Positions 1 to 10,437 of a stretch of 64,000 bases of DNA are shown one piece after another. Where the stretch lies: positions 248,001 through 312,000 of the forward strand of contig JARGXX010000080.1 in NCBI GenBank assembly GCA_030374765.1. The letters are read 5' to 3'. The notes below the pieces were generated by a model. The model ran no database searches. It saw only the letters and a list, made by a program, of their open reading frames with translations, and had not been told where the DNA came from. Each line of letters opens with the position of its first letter. Position 1 is the stretch's first letter. Source of the DNA: Agarophyton chilense (taxonomy: Eukaryota > Rhodophyta > Florideophyceae > Gracilariales > Gracilariaceae). The position numbers and the translations under genes are program-made.

Positions 1-541
1 CGTGTTGCTCATTGAGGAGCTCAGTGCACGAGATTCGCTTGAGTTGAACTGAAGGGTCAGTGTCTGCTAATGCAAGGAACGGGTCTGCATCCGAATAATC
101 ATCAAGGGTCTCTTGTGCCTCTTCTTCAAAAGATGGTGAATGGGTCTCCATGTAGAAGCAAGGTATCTCTTCATTGATTTCGCCTTGTGTTTCGCCCATT
201 GTTTTGAGTCGCGATAGCGCGTCAGCTTGGAAATTGGCCAATCTCTTCTTATACTTCACTTCTAAATCGAATTCAGAAAGGCGTAAGCGCCATCGTGTGA
301 GAAGACCAGACGGGTCTGTAATGGACAGTAACCATCGTAGAGACGAATGATCCGTGTTGACGGTAAAACGTTCTCCTTGGAGATACGGTCGCAATGTGGT
401 TAGAGCCCAAACGACTGCAAGGCATTCCTTTTCTGAAACTGAATACTTCTTCTTAGCTGCGTTCAGCGATCTTGACCAGTAACCAATGGGTTTGCGTTCA
501 CCATCAGGGTGTCTTTGAAAACTGGCACACCCCACTTGGTA
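1..541 (-). pseudogene. Element A pol: RNase H and linker to integrase (partial)
   Basis: This minus-strand stretch continues the reverse transcriptase frame after a TAG at about 541-549. It matches the RNase H part of element B at 37310-37870, including the region that encodes YWSRSLNAAEKKYS and the ADALSRL motif that closes Ty3/gypsy RNase H domains. RNase H degrades the RNA strand during reverse transcription. The in-frame stop separates it from the RT frame, so the polyprotein is broken here. The window edge cuts it before the integrase. Confidence 0.85.
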
Positions 542-1813
542 CTAGCTAGAGTCGGTATCCACTGAGTATGGCAGGTTGGGGATGGGCAGCACCAAGACTG
601 GGGCTGTAATAATCCTTGTCTTCAGCGTGTCCAACGCTTCCACTTCAGCTTGTCTGAATTGTTCCAGCTGTACTGGTTGTCCTTTACGCAGCTTTGCGTT
701 GAGCGGTGCCGCTATATGCGAGTATCGCGGCACGAATCGTCGGTGGACGTTCCACAAGCCGAGGAAAGAACGCAATTGCTTCTGTGTCGACGGAGGTTGT
801 ACTTCGCGGAGAGCCGCTGTTTGTGCCTCTTGAATGGCAAGCTGTCCCGGCTTGATCACATGTCCTAAGTACCGGACGATGCCAGCGAACCATTCGCATT
901 TATTGAACTTCAAGGTGATACCTGCGCTCTGTCGTGCTTTGAGGATCTCGTCGACATGCCGTAAGTGGCTTTCCACATCCTGGGAAAAGATGATCACATC
1001 GTCCAAATAGACTAAAAAAGTCTTCCACTTGTATTTTGAGAGCAAGATGTCCATAGTAAGCTGGAAAGTAGCCCGTGCATTCGTTAAGCCAAAGGGCATC
1101 CTTTTGAAACGGTAGAGACCGGCGTGACACGCAAATGCGGTTTTATTTTGGTCTTCTTCCGCTACAGGCACCTGCCAATAGCCAGAGTTGGCGTCCAACG
1201 TGGTGAACACGTTCGCTTCTCCTAAGCTGTCAATACATTCGTCCATTCGAGGCAACGGGTATGTATCCCGAACTGTAACTGCGTTCAGTTTTCGATAATC
1301 GATACAGAATCGTATAGAACCATCAGGTTTTGGAACGAGCACCACTGGTGAGGCCCAAGCAGATTGAGCTGCTTCGATTAATTCTTCTTCCAGCATTTTG
1401 CTGACATTCTCCTCCTCGATTTGGAGAGTTCGCGGTCCCGCTCTGTAGGGTGGTTGGGAGATGGGTCGTGACCCTGGGACTAAATCAATGTGGTGTTCCG
1501 TAGCGGAGATCTCTCCTAGTTTTTCACTCCACATGGATGTATACTTCTTCAGCATAGACCTGATCTTCGTTCTGTAGTGTTCCGACACATGTGCTAAGTC
1601 TAGCTCATCTACCAGGCTCTCTGGATCCTTTGCCGTTTGCAATTGATCTCCAGACAGAGTTTGCAGTTCTTCGTCTGAGTCACCGACATGGGTTAATCCC
1701 AATACTTCTGCAGTAGAAATATGAGTAGGGACCACCACTGTGGGATGAGGCAAAGCTGTTGGAACAACCTGATTCTTCGGTATATGATAGTCGTTATCGG
1801 TGAAGTTACTCAC
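542..1813 (-). pseudogene. Element A pol: reverse transcriptase
   Basis: A 423-codon open frame on the minus strand encodes a Ty3/gypsy reverse transcriptase, which copies the element RNA into DNA. Visible blocks in order are SPVVLVPKPDGSIRFCIDYR (fingers), TTLDANSGYWQ (first catalytic Asp), FKRMPFGLTNA, the catalytic YLDD box at about residue 270, and YLGHVI followed by LRSFLGLWN towards the connection domain. The catalytic residues look intact. The first ~100 residues are the linker after the protease. A stop at the 3' end cuts it from RNase H, so I call it a fragment of a broken pol gene rather than a gene of its own. Confidence 0.92.
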
Positions 1814-1942
1814 TAGTATTCAAAAGGGGCTACCAGGATCAACCTGAGCAATGCCGTTAGCGATTAGCAGTCCCCGGGATTCTTAAATCCGAGTATTCGG
1901 TTGAATTACCACGAGTCCGTGTCGTTCTGTTCTTACTGGAAC

Positions 1943-2647
1943 TCAAGTTTGGGTTTGCGGCTTCAGCATGGCACTATTCGCTACTCGAATCCACGGCGAG
2001 ACAAGTCCTCGGGATTTCCCGTATTCCATAGATGGTGGAAGTGAATGTGCTTCAGAGCAACGACGCATTGGCTTGCGAACAATTGGTACCATTGATCCAT
2101 GATCTAGTTCCACTAGTTTTCTTCGCAGGCGAATGGCTTCGACAAACTTGTCACAACAATCACATCCCAGTACCACTGGTGCAGCTAACGTCTTACAGAC
2201 GATGAAGTCGACTAGGACTACAAAGCGTCCCAAACGCACCACGAGTCGAACTGTTCCCAGTGTCTTCACAACATTTTTGTTGGCATCCCGGATGTCCGGT
2301 AAAGGACAGTATCGAATACGTTCTAAGTCAGCAGGAGCGAGCTCCGATTTTCGTATAAAGTTCGGACCAGCACCTGTGTCCAGGATAGTCAATCGAAGAG
2401 ATAACAGATTCCTGTCAGAGCCGATGTCGGCATACACCTTATAGTTTCTTTTAGACATTACCATGAGGTCACTTTCCCGTTTTGACGGACAAGTATAACG
2501 TCTCCAAGGACGATATAACTCACAGTCAAACTGTACTTGCTTTCCGTCCGGCAGATTGATTCCGTACGGCGGAAATTTGGGAGGCCTCAAGAGGATCTTG
2601 GGCTTCCAAGCGCGGGAGCAGGGAGGCGATATCTCCCTGGTCAGCAC
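1943..2647 (-). pseudogene. Element A pol: aspartic protease
   Basis: The 234-codon frame carries the retropepsin signature LDTGAGPNFI (about residue 91 onward), preceded by a beta-strand-like segment and followed by GRFVVLVDFIV and PVVLGCD, as expected for a Ty3/gypsy aspartic protease that cleaves the Gag-Pol precursor. Element B lacks about 250 bp of exactly this region (2066-2318 in A), so A keeps the fuller version. The frame is separated from RT (starting at 1813) by short disrupted sequence. Confidence in the domain is high; whether it is functional is unknown. Confidence 0.85.
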
Positions 2648-2688
2648 TACGGGATCGACTAGTGCCGACCCCCTAGGGGCTCCCTCAC

Positions 2689-4624
2689 TTAGTTTTCCGG
2701 TTGCACCGGCTTATTCGCCTCAAAGGCGCCTCTTCCTACCGGGGTTCCGGGTTGTAACACTTCAGCATTCTGAGCAACCGGCTTGTCCGTCCGGCGCATT
2801 GGTGTCTGAGAAAACCAACTTTTGGCTTTCCAATTCATGCCCGCCGGTACGCGGCTCCTTTTCTCTTTTGAGAGTGCTTCATAATTCGTCATGTTACGAC
2901 TCAGATCCTTTGCAAAAAGCGTGCATTCTGCACTCAAATGGTGTTTTCCATAACATGAATAACATATCAAACCGTCACGACGGTTGGTCAACATAGACTG
3001 TGAACGGTATGCCATGCGAGTATCCACCCATCCGGGTTTCCCGTTCTTAAAACCTCCTTGTGGAGGCACCGTGTATGGACGGTACATAGGATAACGGCCC
3101 TCCATTTCCATTAGGGCTTCCTCGTCTTGAGACTCTGAGTGTGGGAGATCCACTGTAGGTACAGAAGAGTCCGTATATTCCATTAAATGGACCGCCTCCT
3201 CATGCTAGTCACTCCCTTTGGGTGCCAACGACGAATCAAGTGAGTGCACTGGAGATTACAAGGTAATCTTGTCCTCCGTCGAGTGGACGTTTCCACAGCG
3301 GTCTGAAGCTTTGTTAAGCTTTGAGCTGTACTCAGCTTCGCCCTCCTCAGGCTTTTCGGTCACATCCCTTAGGTCCCGGATCGCCTGAAGTATCGTGTTT
3401 GAAGTCGCGTAACTGAGCAGCAAATACTACGCCACCTCTGGCCATGAGGTGACGCCGCCTTCATCGGCTGTCAATTATCCGCCTACGGAACGATATAGCT
3501 CTAAAGCAAAACCCTTCAGGAAGTGTGGTAAAGACACAAATGTCTGTGGTTCACTCATCTCTAGAGTGTCTGCTTCGGCAACGAATCGAGTGAGAAACTC
3601 GATAACGAAGATGGGGGTTTTCCCATCAAATGTTAAATCATTAAGGCCGATCTTCACTCGTTTGATGTGATCCTTCACCTTCGCGGTTTCGCGTCCTGAG
3701 CACTTCTTTCTCTTCACCTTCAGACGGTAGTACCTGTAATTCAGAACCTTCCGGTAAAGCGGATTCGTGCACGGGAGCACCTTCAATCCTCTGTAAGGTG
3801 AGCCTTTTTTTATCATTTACCACGACGACGTGTTCTTCTTCCGAGATCGGGACTTTCGATGACCATCATCACTGTCGTCGTCATCTGACGTATCTGAATC
3901 ATCAGAATCATCAGTACTGGAACTGAAACCCTCCGTACTTGACGATTCATCACTCGAATCAAGTGCGGACTTCCACTTCTAACGTCGTGACTTCGACTTC
4001 TTCGAACGAGCTTCCTTCAAAGGAGCTCCTTCCTCTTCCAGCACGACTGGTTTAGCAGCAGTCTGCGCATGAACTGCTGCCTCCAGGCGTTCTAAACGAC
4101 GGTTAACTCGAGTGAGGACTTCCTCTACATCCACGGTTAAGCCGGGTAGCGCATCGGGCGTATTCCCGTACCTCTCCAGTAGATGGTTCAAATCCTCACG
4201 TAGTGTTTTTACTGATGCAGAGACCTGCTTCCCATCGTCTTGACGAACGAGTGCTTGATGCGCACTGCGTAATTGTTTGAAATCAGCGATAAGAGCAGCG
4301 ATCTGCGATTTCAACGCAACCATGCGCACACGCGAAGCGCTTGACTTAGACTTGAGACGACGCACTTCCCTGCGCAAATCATCCTCTTCTTGGGGTCCGA
4401 CGACCTCAGGGTCAACTACGGCTTCTGTGGTGGGACGTGACTGCCGCTGCCACAGGGGCTGGTACATCCGAGAGATCTCATTCATCATTCACCGAGCGTG
4501 AGCGCGACATCGCTTGACGATACAGCTGCTCTCCGGCTTCAACAGATGAGGCGAGCCTCGGTTTCGGGGGTGGTGCTGCAGGACCGGGGCGACCATTACT
4601 CGACTGGGTTCGGGTCTTCGGCAT
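2689..4624 (-). pseudogene. Element A gag, frameshifted
   Basis: Gag starts at an ATG at 4624 (MPKTRTQSS), 196 bp inside the primer binding site. It shows a proline-rich N-terminus, then a heptad-rich coiled-coil segment (4488-3979, many Leu and charged residues), a Ser/Asp tract (SSSTDDSDDSDTSDDDD), a basic-aromatic capsid-like part (3816-3475), and a CX2CX4HX4C zinc knuckle (CYSCYGKHHLSAEC) near 2930. Gag packages the element RNA. Reading requires frame changes near 4485 and 3830-3980 and it is poorly open between 3200 and 3450, so the gene is broken. Compared with element B it retains a ~520-bp coiled-coil segment that B has lost. Confidence 0.82.
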
Positions 4625-4819
4625 CCTAAACCAAACCTGAGTCCAGGTGCGAACCAAATGGTGTCTTCGACTTCTCGACCACGTGTTCAATCACGATGAA
4701 TTCCGCAATTGCCGGAGGTGGTTCGATAAACAATAACTGTAGTGATTCCACTTCTTCCAAGTATCGATATCGATTCCACGTTCCAGGAACGAATTGTTCA
4801 TTGCAGCTGACCACAGTGG

Positions 4820-4837
4820 TTCTAAGTCGGGAGACCA
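4820..4837 (-). other. Element A primer binding site (putative)
   Basis: Read on the minus strand the 18 bases TGGTCTCCCGACTTAGAA begin with the TGG expected to pair with a tRNA CCA end and lie two bases inside the 5' LTR. The same 18-mer is present in element B, and D has it exactly too. I could not identify the primer tRNA. Confidence 0.75.
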
Positions 4838-4839
4838 CT

Positions 4840-5506
4840 TGTAGTATCCGCTCTAACGGAGAGAGCAAACACCTGCTACAGCGTTCGGACTGCCGATGGG
4901 TCGCTTGCGGCGAAGGAAAAGGGGTGGTAGAGCTACAACACCAGCGAGCTGGAAGTGGGGTGTAAGGCCACTACTAGCCAGCGAGGGTGAACAGTGCAAC
5001 TGTAAAACGTTGATGGAACGTAGGTACGAGACGGCTCGTGAAGTGGATGGGGGCTGACTATCTAGTATAGCTCGTCCGGATCTCCGGTTAAGGAATCCTA
5101 AGCGAAGAACAGAATAGTCATGATGCCCATGTTGTCTCCTTTACTTGGAGTCGGCGCTCCCCTCTGGTACACTATATACTGCGTACCAGGGTGAGTACCC
5201 AAATAAATATATAAATAATACCCAGTGGTCAGCCACTTAGCCAAACCACTGTATGGGTATGATCCATAATGGACGTCTAGCTACAGAGGGTAATAAAACC
5301 AGCCACGTGGATCGCCACTACATGCGCCGTTGCAAGCCACTCCACTCGTGATACCACGTGTCCCACTAAGACAGTCTGCCTCCTGGCATCCTACGCGGTG
5401 TGCCGTCTCATAGCACAATACTGATGATATCACTCACTTATGAGTTCCAACCGCGACTTCGCGAAAAACCAACCTATCGGATTCCCCGACATAGTAGAAT
5501 ACTACA
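4840..5506 (-). repeat. Element A 5' LTR
   Basis: On the minus strand it starts TGTAGTATTC and ends GGATACTACA, a near-perfect inverted terminal pair. It is collinear with both LTRs of element B (about 715 bp each); at 667 bp A is somewhat shorter. It holds a conserved TATATAG core (near 5171-5180) and would supply promoter and polyadenylation signals. The outer boundary at 5506/5507 is defined by the return of element C sequence. Confidence 0.9.
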
Positions 5507-5934
5507 CATCGGACGAAACCCGCGGGCAGTGCGTCATACCCTTCTGCCTTCCCGTTGATACTACTGCATCGATGGACATTGCCACAGTCCTGAGGGAAGC
5601 TTGCTCGTGGGTGCGTCGCTCGGTGCGCTACGCCGCGGTGGTACAGCAAGGTCAAGATATGAAAACCGCTATGGTCAATATCCTGCGGCCGAATACCAAA
5701 TTGATGTCCCAGAGGATTACTGCCGACTTGGATGCCCGGTATGGTCTATATTTGAGCGACCGAGAGGCTTCCAATGGTGACAATTGTTTCTCAGGTGAAT
5801 CTCCGCCGAAGAAGCGTGCTTGGCTCTCTGGGCCCGGTTCTGGTGGTCCAGTTGGCTACTCGGGTGACCCTAGTCTCCGTTTCGATCCTGTAGGTTCCAA
5901 TGAGGACGACGTAGTTACTCCTGTGCCGCCCTAG
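5507..5934 (+). pseudogene. Antisense accessory ORF of element C, 5' end removed by element A insertion
   Basis: About 140 codons, completely open up to a TAG at 5932-5934, lie opposite to the pol orientation and tail-to-tail with the chromodomain gene (130 bp between the two stops). The matching stretch in element D (51468-51893) aligns without a frameshift but has three stops. The protein has a predicted helical middle part (around MDIATVLREACSWVRRS and MKTAMVNIL) and a proline/glycine/acidic C-terminus (PPKKRAW, NEDDVVTPVPP). I do not recognise the family. Sequence upstream of 5507 in the same frame is antisense LTR of element A and is accidental. Confidence 0.6.
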
Positions 5935-6063
5935 TGAGTCCTGTTGGTGTTCGGAGCGCTTCCGCAAAACTTGAGGTCATACCGAGGGCTGTTAGGCCTC
6001 TGTTAGTTACTCGAATAAGTTAAATAAAGTAGTTCTTGTGCTTTCCCAAGGTCTTTTTGTATC

Positions 6064-6882
6064 TCAAATGTGCGTGCCCCCGGACGGCGTCCAATCTTGA
6101 AAGCGTCTCAGGTCTTCCTTAGGTGTCTTCGAAGGACTGATCTTGTTCCGTGATGCGGGTGCTACGACGAACTGTCGTGCTCCAGCGAACCGTCGTGTTG
6201 GTAGGTGGTTTGGGAGGCGTTTTGGGATTATTCGGACCAATGGATGAATTATTCGGACCAGTGGTTGCCATTCCTGAAGGCCAGGCTCCGGGTGGCTGAT
6301 TCTGCGCCAATAGCGGGCGCTAAAATTAGCCGGAATGGTTTGAGGCTCTTGCCAAGTATCTTCCTCAGGTGTGTAGCCGAACCAACGGACGCGATAGCGC
6401 ATAGTTCCATCTTCTCCCATACCGGCGGAGACGATGCGCTCAATCACATATTCCGGTCGATGTTCATTTTTTGGAAGGAGAGTATGGTACAGAGAGGCGA
6501 AACCATCGGAATCGGTTGGGAGCAATGGGTCATAGTAGTTGGCACTGACCATCGTGTCTGTGGGACTACTCGAGTCCTCGGGAACTGCCTTAGTGGGTGT
6601 GGAGACTTGAGGGTCGACCTGAGGTCGTGGTGCTGCCGTTGGGCCAGGGGGCTGGGACTTTGGTGGTTTGGAGGAACTGGGAGCTCCTGTCACACGGTCA
6701 ACATACACGGTGTCCTGTAGGCCGTCAATGAGTAAAGTGATGGTGTGCTCATTGGCGTTAAAGACTTTGTATAGTCCCGTAGAACGGGGTAAGAGCTTCC
6801 GCGTAGTGCCCTTGAGTTCCTCACTGTCCTTCGGTGGCTGGTACAGGTAAACCAGATTTTCTTTCCCAATGGTCTGTGTGTT
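6064..6882 (-). pseudogene. Element C pol C-terminus with chromodomain
   Basis: The minus-strand frame from 6882 to 6064 begins with an integrase C-terminal module (KENLVYLYQPP ... LLPRSTGLYKVF, the GPY/F-like barrel), runs through a proline-rich linker, and then has a chromodomain: EYVIERIV, YRVRWFGY, EDTWQEP. Chromodomains in Ty3/gypsy integrases bind modified histone tails and steer insertion towards heterochromatin. About 70 residues of disordered tail follow. A small frame change separates it from the integrase core ending at 6883, so it is no longer part of an intact polyprotein. Confidence 0.9.
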
Positions 6883-7849
6883 TCAAACGGCTTTGTCGAA
6901 ATTGCACTTGTAGCGCCGTTTGGCTTTGGTTAGTACAGTTCTGGCCGATTGGAAAATGCGGTCAATGCGTCGGGGCGAGTAGCCTTTCGCCTGGGTAGGA
7001 GTCATCCCTTCGGTTATGTCCTGGGGTATGATAGACTCTTGAATGTCAACAGCTATTGGCGGCGGCGCTCTCGTTAGCGTTAAGTCGAAAGGCGTTGTCC
7101 CCGTGGAAGCGTGCACCTGCGTGTTGTAGGCATAAACCAGTGGCTCAACGTATTCGTCCCATTCTAATTGGTGCTCCGAAATGTAGTGCGCCAATCGGTC
7201 CAGAAGGGTGCTGTTGAAGCGTTCGGCTTGGCCATTGGTTTGCGGGTGGTAAGCCGTGGTGGTCACATGTTTGATACCTAAGGTAGCACAGACATGCGAG
7301 AAGAATTTGGATACAAACTGACTGCCATTATCCGTAAGAAGGTAGAGTGGCATGCCATATGAAAATACCCAGTGGGACAAGAAGGCCGTGGCGACTTACC
7401 TGGCCGTCGTCCTCCCTAGGGGTAGGGCTCGGATCAGCTTGGTAAACCTATCGGTTATGACCAAGACAAATCGTTTTCCATGGTACGACTTAGGCAAAGG
7501 CCAAAGTATATCCATGGCGACAAATTCCATCGGACTTGTGGCGGGGAAGAGCTTCAGTTTGGCCTGATGATTGGCGCAAGACCCTTGGATCTGTGCTCAC
7601 GATGCAAAGTTCTGTGCGGTTTGCCATAGGTCCTGCGCCATTAGTGGCCAGTAAAAAGAACTTCCTTACGGTCTTGTACATTCGTCGGCCTCCAGGATGA
7701 CCAGCCAAGCGGGGGAAATGGCCGAGATATAGGAATCGCACCATTAGTGAACTTGGTAGTACCCGTTGGAGTGCGCCATCCGGCGGTGAGAGGCGACATA
7801 GTAGTCCAAATCGGTCATAGTCGAATAGGCGTCCAAGGGTTCCTACCAA
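6883..7849 (-). pseudogene. Element C integrase
   Basis: The upper part (7849-7490) carries the HHCC zinc-binding region in damaged form (LGHFPRLAGHPGGRRMY). The lower part (7380-6883) has the DDE core: LLTDNGSQFVSKFF (second Asp), TTTAYHPQTNGQAERFN (catalytic Glu), and AYNTQVHASTGTTPFDL. Integrase joins element cDNA to host DNA. The first catalytic Asp region falls in the poorly open interval 7381-7570. Stops and frame changes show it is not functional. Confidence 0.88.
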
Positions 7850-9355
7850 TTGGGCTGTTTCCTTGCAGTACTCGTTTTCGACCTGCGCCTGTAGAAGTTC
7901 CTCAATAGTTATAGGGAGGAGCTCTTTGTCCTCCGGGGCTATCGCATTAACCTGGAATGGTGTCTAATTAGGTGGTACTGTCTCCCAGTCCAATAAGTAT
8001 ACTTCGTTCTACTTTACCTCAGGATCATCCGGTTGGACCTCACCCATAGGGTCATCTGTTTCCGTATAGTCCTGAGGTGCATCGTCTGTAAAGGGGGTAG
8101 GAATTAGGTCCTCCAATGGAGAGTCGGCAGTTCCGTCGGTTATGATTCGCGAGAGGGCATCTGCTGCCTGGTGCTTGATGCCTGGCTTAAAGGTTATCTC
8201 TTAGTCATACTCGGAGAGCCTGAGGCGCCACCTAGCGAGGCGACTCGATGCATCGGTCATATTGGGTAACCTTGGGAGTGAATCATGGTCTTTGCCAATG
8301 GTAAACCTGCTTCCCTCGAGGTACGGACGGAGTGTCAATACGGATCATACGATGGCTAGTCATTTCTTTTCCGTCGTACTGTAGTTTCGCTACGCGCTGG
8401 TGAGCGTTCTGCTCCAGTAGCCAATAGGTCGATAGTTCTTCTGTGACTGCTGTTCCTGTAGAAGTTCACAACCAACTTAAGCATCAAAGGCATCTGTGTC
8501 CAGGACGAAAGGTTTATTGGGCTTTGGTAAAGCCAGTATGGGTGGGTTCAAAAGTTTGTCCTTTAGGGTCGGAAATGCCTCTTACTGGTCGTTGGTAAGG
8601 GCTTCGAACTTCGAAGGTGTTCCCTTCTTCAGCATCGCGTTGAGAGGGGCTGAGATCTTGGCAAACCCTTGGACGAACCGTCGGTAACCGTTGCACAAGC
8701 CCACGAAGGATCGTAGTTACGTGTGGGTCCTAGGAGGCTTAGCGTGGCGAATCGCATTTGTGGTCCGTGTGACCACCTTCAGCTTTCCTGGAAGGACGAC
8801 GTGACCGAGATAGTCCACTGAGGCCTGGAAGAAAGCGCATTTGCGGAGTTTCAGTGTTACTCCAGCGTCCTGTAGGATTTTTAGCACCTTCTTTACGTGG
8901 TGAAGGTGTTCCTTTACGGTCCGTGAGAAGATTATAACGTCACCCAAATAAACCAGGGCGAACTTCCATTTGACTCTGGACAGTAAAATGTCTATTACCC
9001 GTTGGAAAGGGGCTGGTGCATTCTTCTAACCAAACGGCATGCGAGGAAATCTGAACAGACCTTCATGGGTGATGAAGGTTGTCAGCGCTCTCGCGTCTTC
9101 GGCCAAACGGATTTGACAATTTCCCGAGTTAGCGTCCAGTGTGGTAAACGCGACAGCTTCGCCTAAGGCATCCATACAGTCGTCCATGCGGGGTTTCGGG
9201 TATGAGTCCTTCTTGGTTACTGCGTTCAGCTCCCTGTAGTCGACATAGAACCTGACGGTGCCATCTTTCTTCGCCACGAGGACGAGGGGACTTGCCCATT
9301 CGGATTGGTTTGGAGGCACCGGCTCTGTTAATTGAGCTTTGAGCATCATGTCCAT
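7850..9355 (-). pseudogene. Element C reverse transcriptase and RNase H
   Basis: RT blocks are visible in order: SPLVLVAKKDGTVRFYVDYR, TTLDANSGNCQ, FRFPRMPFG, then VYLGDVIIFS at about 8939-8950 where YLDD is expected, and YLGHVVLPGK. RNase H follows (KPFVLDTDA, YWSRTL, LRPYLEGSRF, QAADALSR). The second Asp of the catalytic pair is Gly, which should abolish polymerase activity; element D keeps YLDD. Several stops interrupt the frame. Confidence 0.9.
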
Positions 9356-10437
9356 CTGGTCGCCGACATTTTCCTACCTTTAGAACCGGTGCGGTATGAG
9401 TGCTGGAAGTGTGGTCTAGCATCATCCTGGAGGTCAATTCGGTGTGTAGTGGCTCTGATTGTGCCCAACCTACCTGACCACATGGCCTGGTATTCCCTGA
9501 GGAGATCAAGTACCTGGGGCCTATACGATTCGAATTCTGCGCTGATGGTGACCGTCCCCTCCCAAGAGTCGACGTCTTCGTCGGGAGTTGGAGTCGCAAA
9601 ATTATCCATTTTGGCCTCCATAATGGTCACGGGCGCGAAGAGAGTGATGCCAATCAATTTACCTTCAGGTAACTGCACTGGTTTATCTCGGAAGTTGCTG
9701 ATTGTGACCAAAAAGGACCTGTTGGGTTGTAAGTCCATTACTCCATTGGCCATCTTGGTGAGGTGTTTCAGAACAGTTTTCGGGTGGTTCTGAATCGTTA
9801 CGAGACCTGAAGACTGGAAATGGACAGATACAGCGATTTGGGTCATCGGGGGTATCGTTATGGCCTTTGACAGGCGAACCTTATTGGAATTCGTGTTTTC
9901 AGAGACCACCGCTCGTTTGCGGTTAGCTTCTGGCCCCGGGTCGTAACCAGTTGTGTTGATGGAAGGTGCGCGGTAAAGCGTGACTTTCCTAAGGCCTGGA
10001 TAAATGGCCTTAATGTATCCATCGATAAAAGATGTCCCTAGGATTGCCTCAGCGCCTAAGTTAGGATATACGAGAAACCACGTGCGGACTTTGAATTGTC
10101 CTACCTGGAGGTAAAGTGGTACTATCCTTTTAATGTCCATTGGTCTACGTGATGCATCGGTAATCCTTGGGGTTTTCCTTGCCTGAACGAAATCTTGCCA
10201 ACCCTGTCAGAGTAGTTTAGGATGAACCAAATTGGGACCAGCACCTGTGTCAAATACAGCTGTGGTCACTCGAGAGTTGTTGGAACGAAGTCCTACGGTT
10301 ACTCGAGCTTTATAGTTCTCTTTCGTGAGGATACCGACGCGATCGTTACTGTGTTCCAATTGTGGTTCATTATGAGTGGTCCATTGTGGGTGGTTCGTAT
10401 TGGGAGGTGAAGAGCTCTTTGGCTCATGACCGTCCAA
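9346..10437 (-). pseudogene. Element C aspartic protease and linker to RT
   Basis: The protease active-site motif AVFDTGAGPNLVHPK lies at about 10205-10260 in the 10437-10207 frame. A second open frame (10140-9346) holds the rest of the protease fold (including AEAILGTSFIDGYIKAIYP, the conserved ILG flap-side motif) and the linker towards RT. Stops between 10143 and 10206 separate the two. The DTG triad is intact here, whereas element D has DTV. Confidence 0.82.

Larger units (their letters stand above)
1..5506 (-). mobile_element. Element A: Ty3/gypsy LTR retrotransposon (family 1), 5' part, cut by window edge
   Basis: Read on the minus strand this gives 5' LTR (5506 to 4840), primer binding site, gag, protease and reverse transcriptase, and it leaves the window inside the RNase H/integrase linker. 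It aligns almost base for base with the plus-strand element B at 32865-37870, which supplies the rest of the structure. The outer LTR end abuts sequence that continues element C, so A is inserted into C. Several frames are broken, so the copy is probably inactive. The integrase, chromodomain and 3' LTR should lie just left of the window. Confidence 0.93.
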
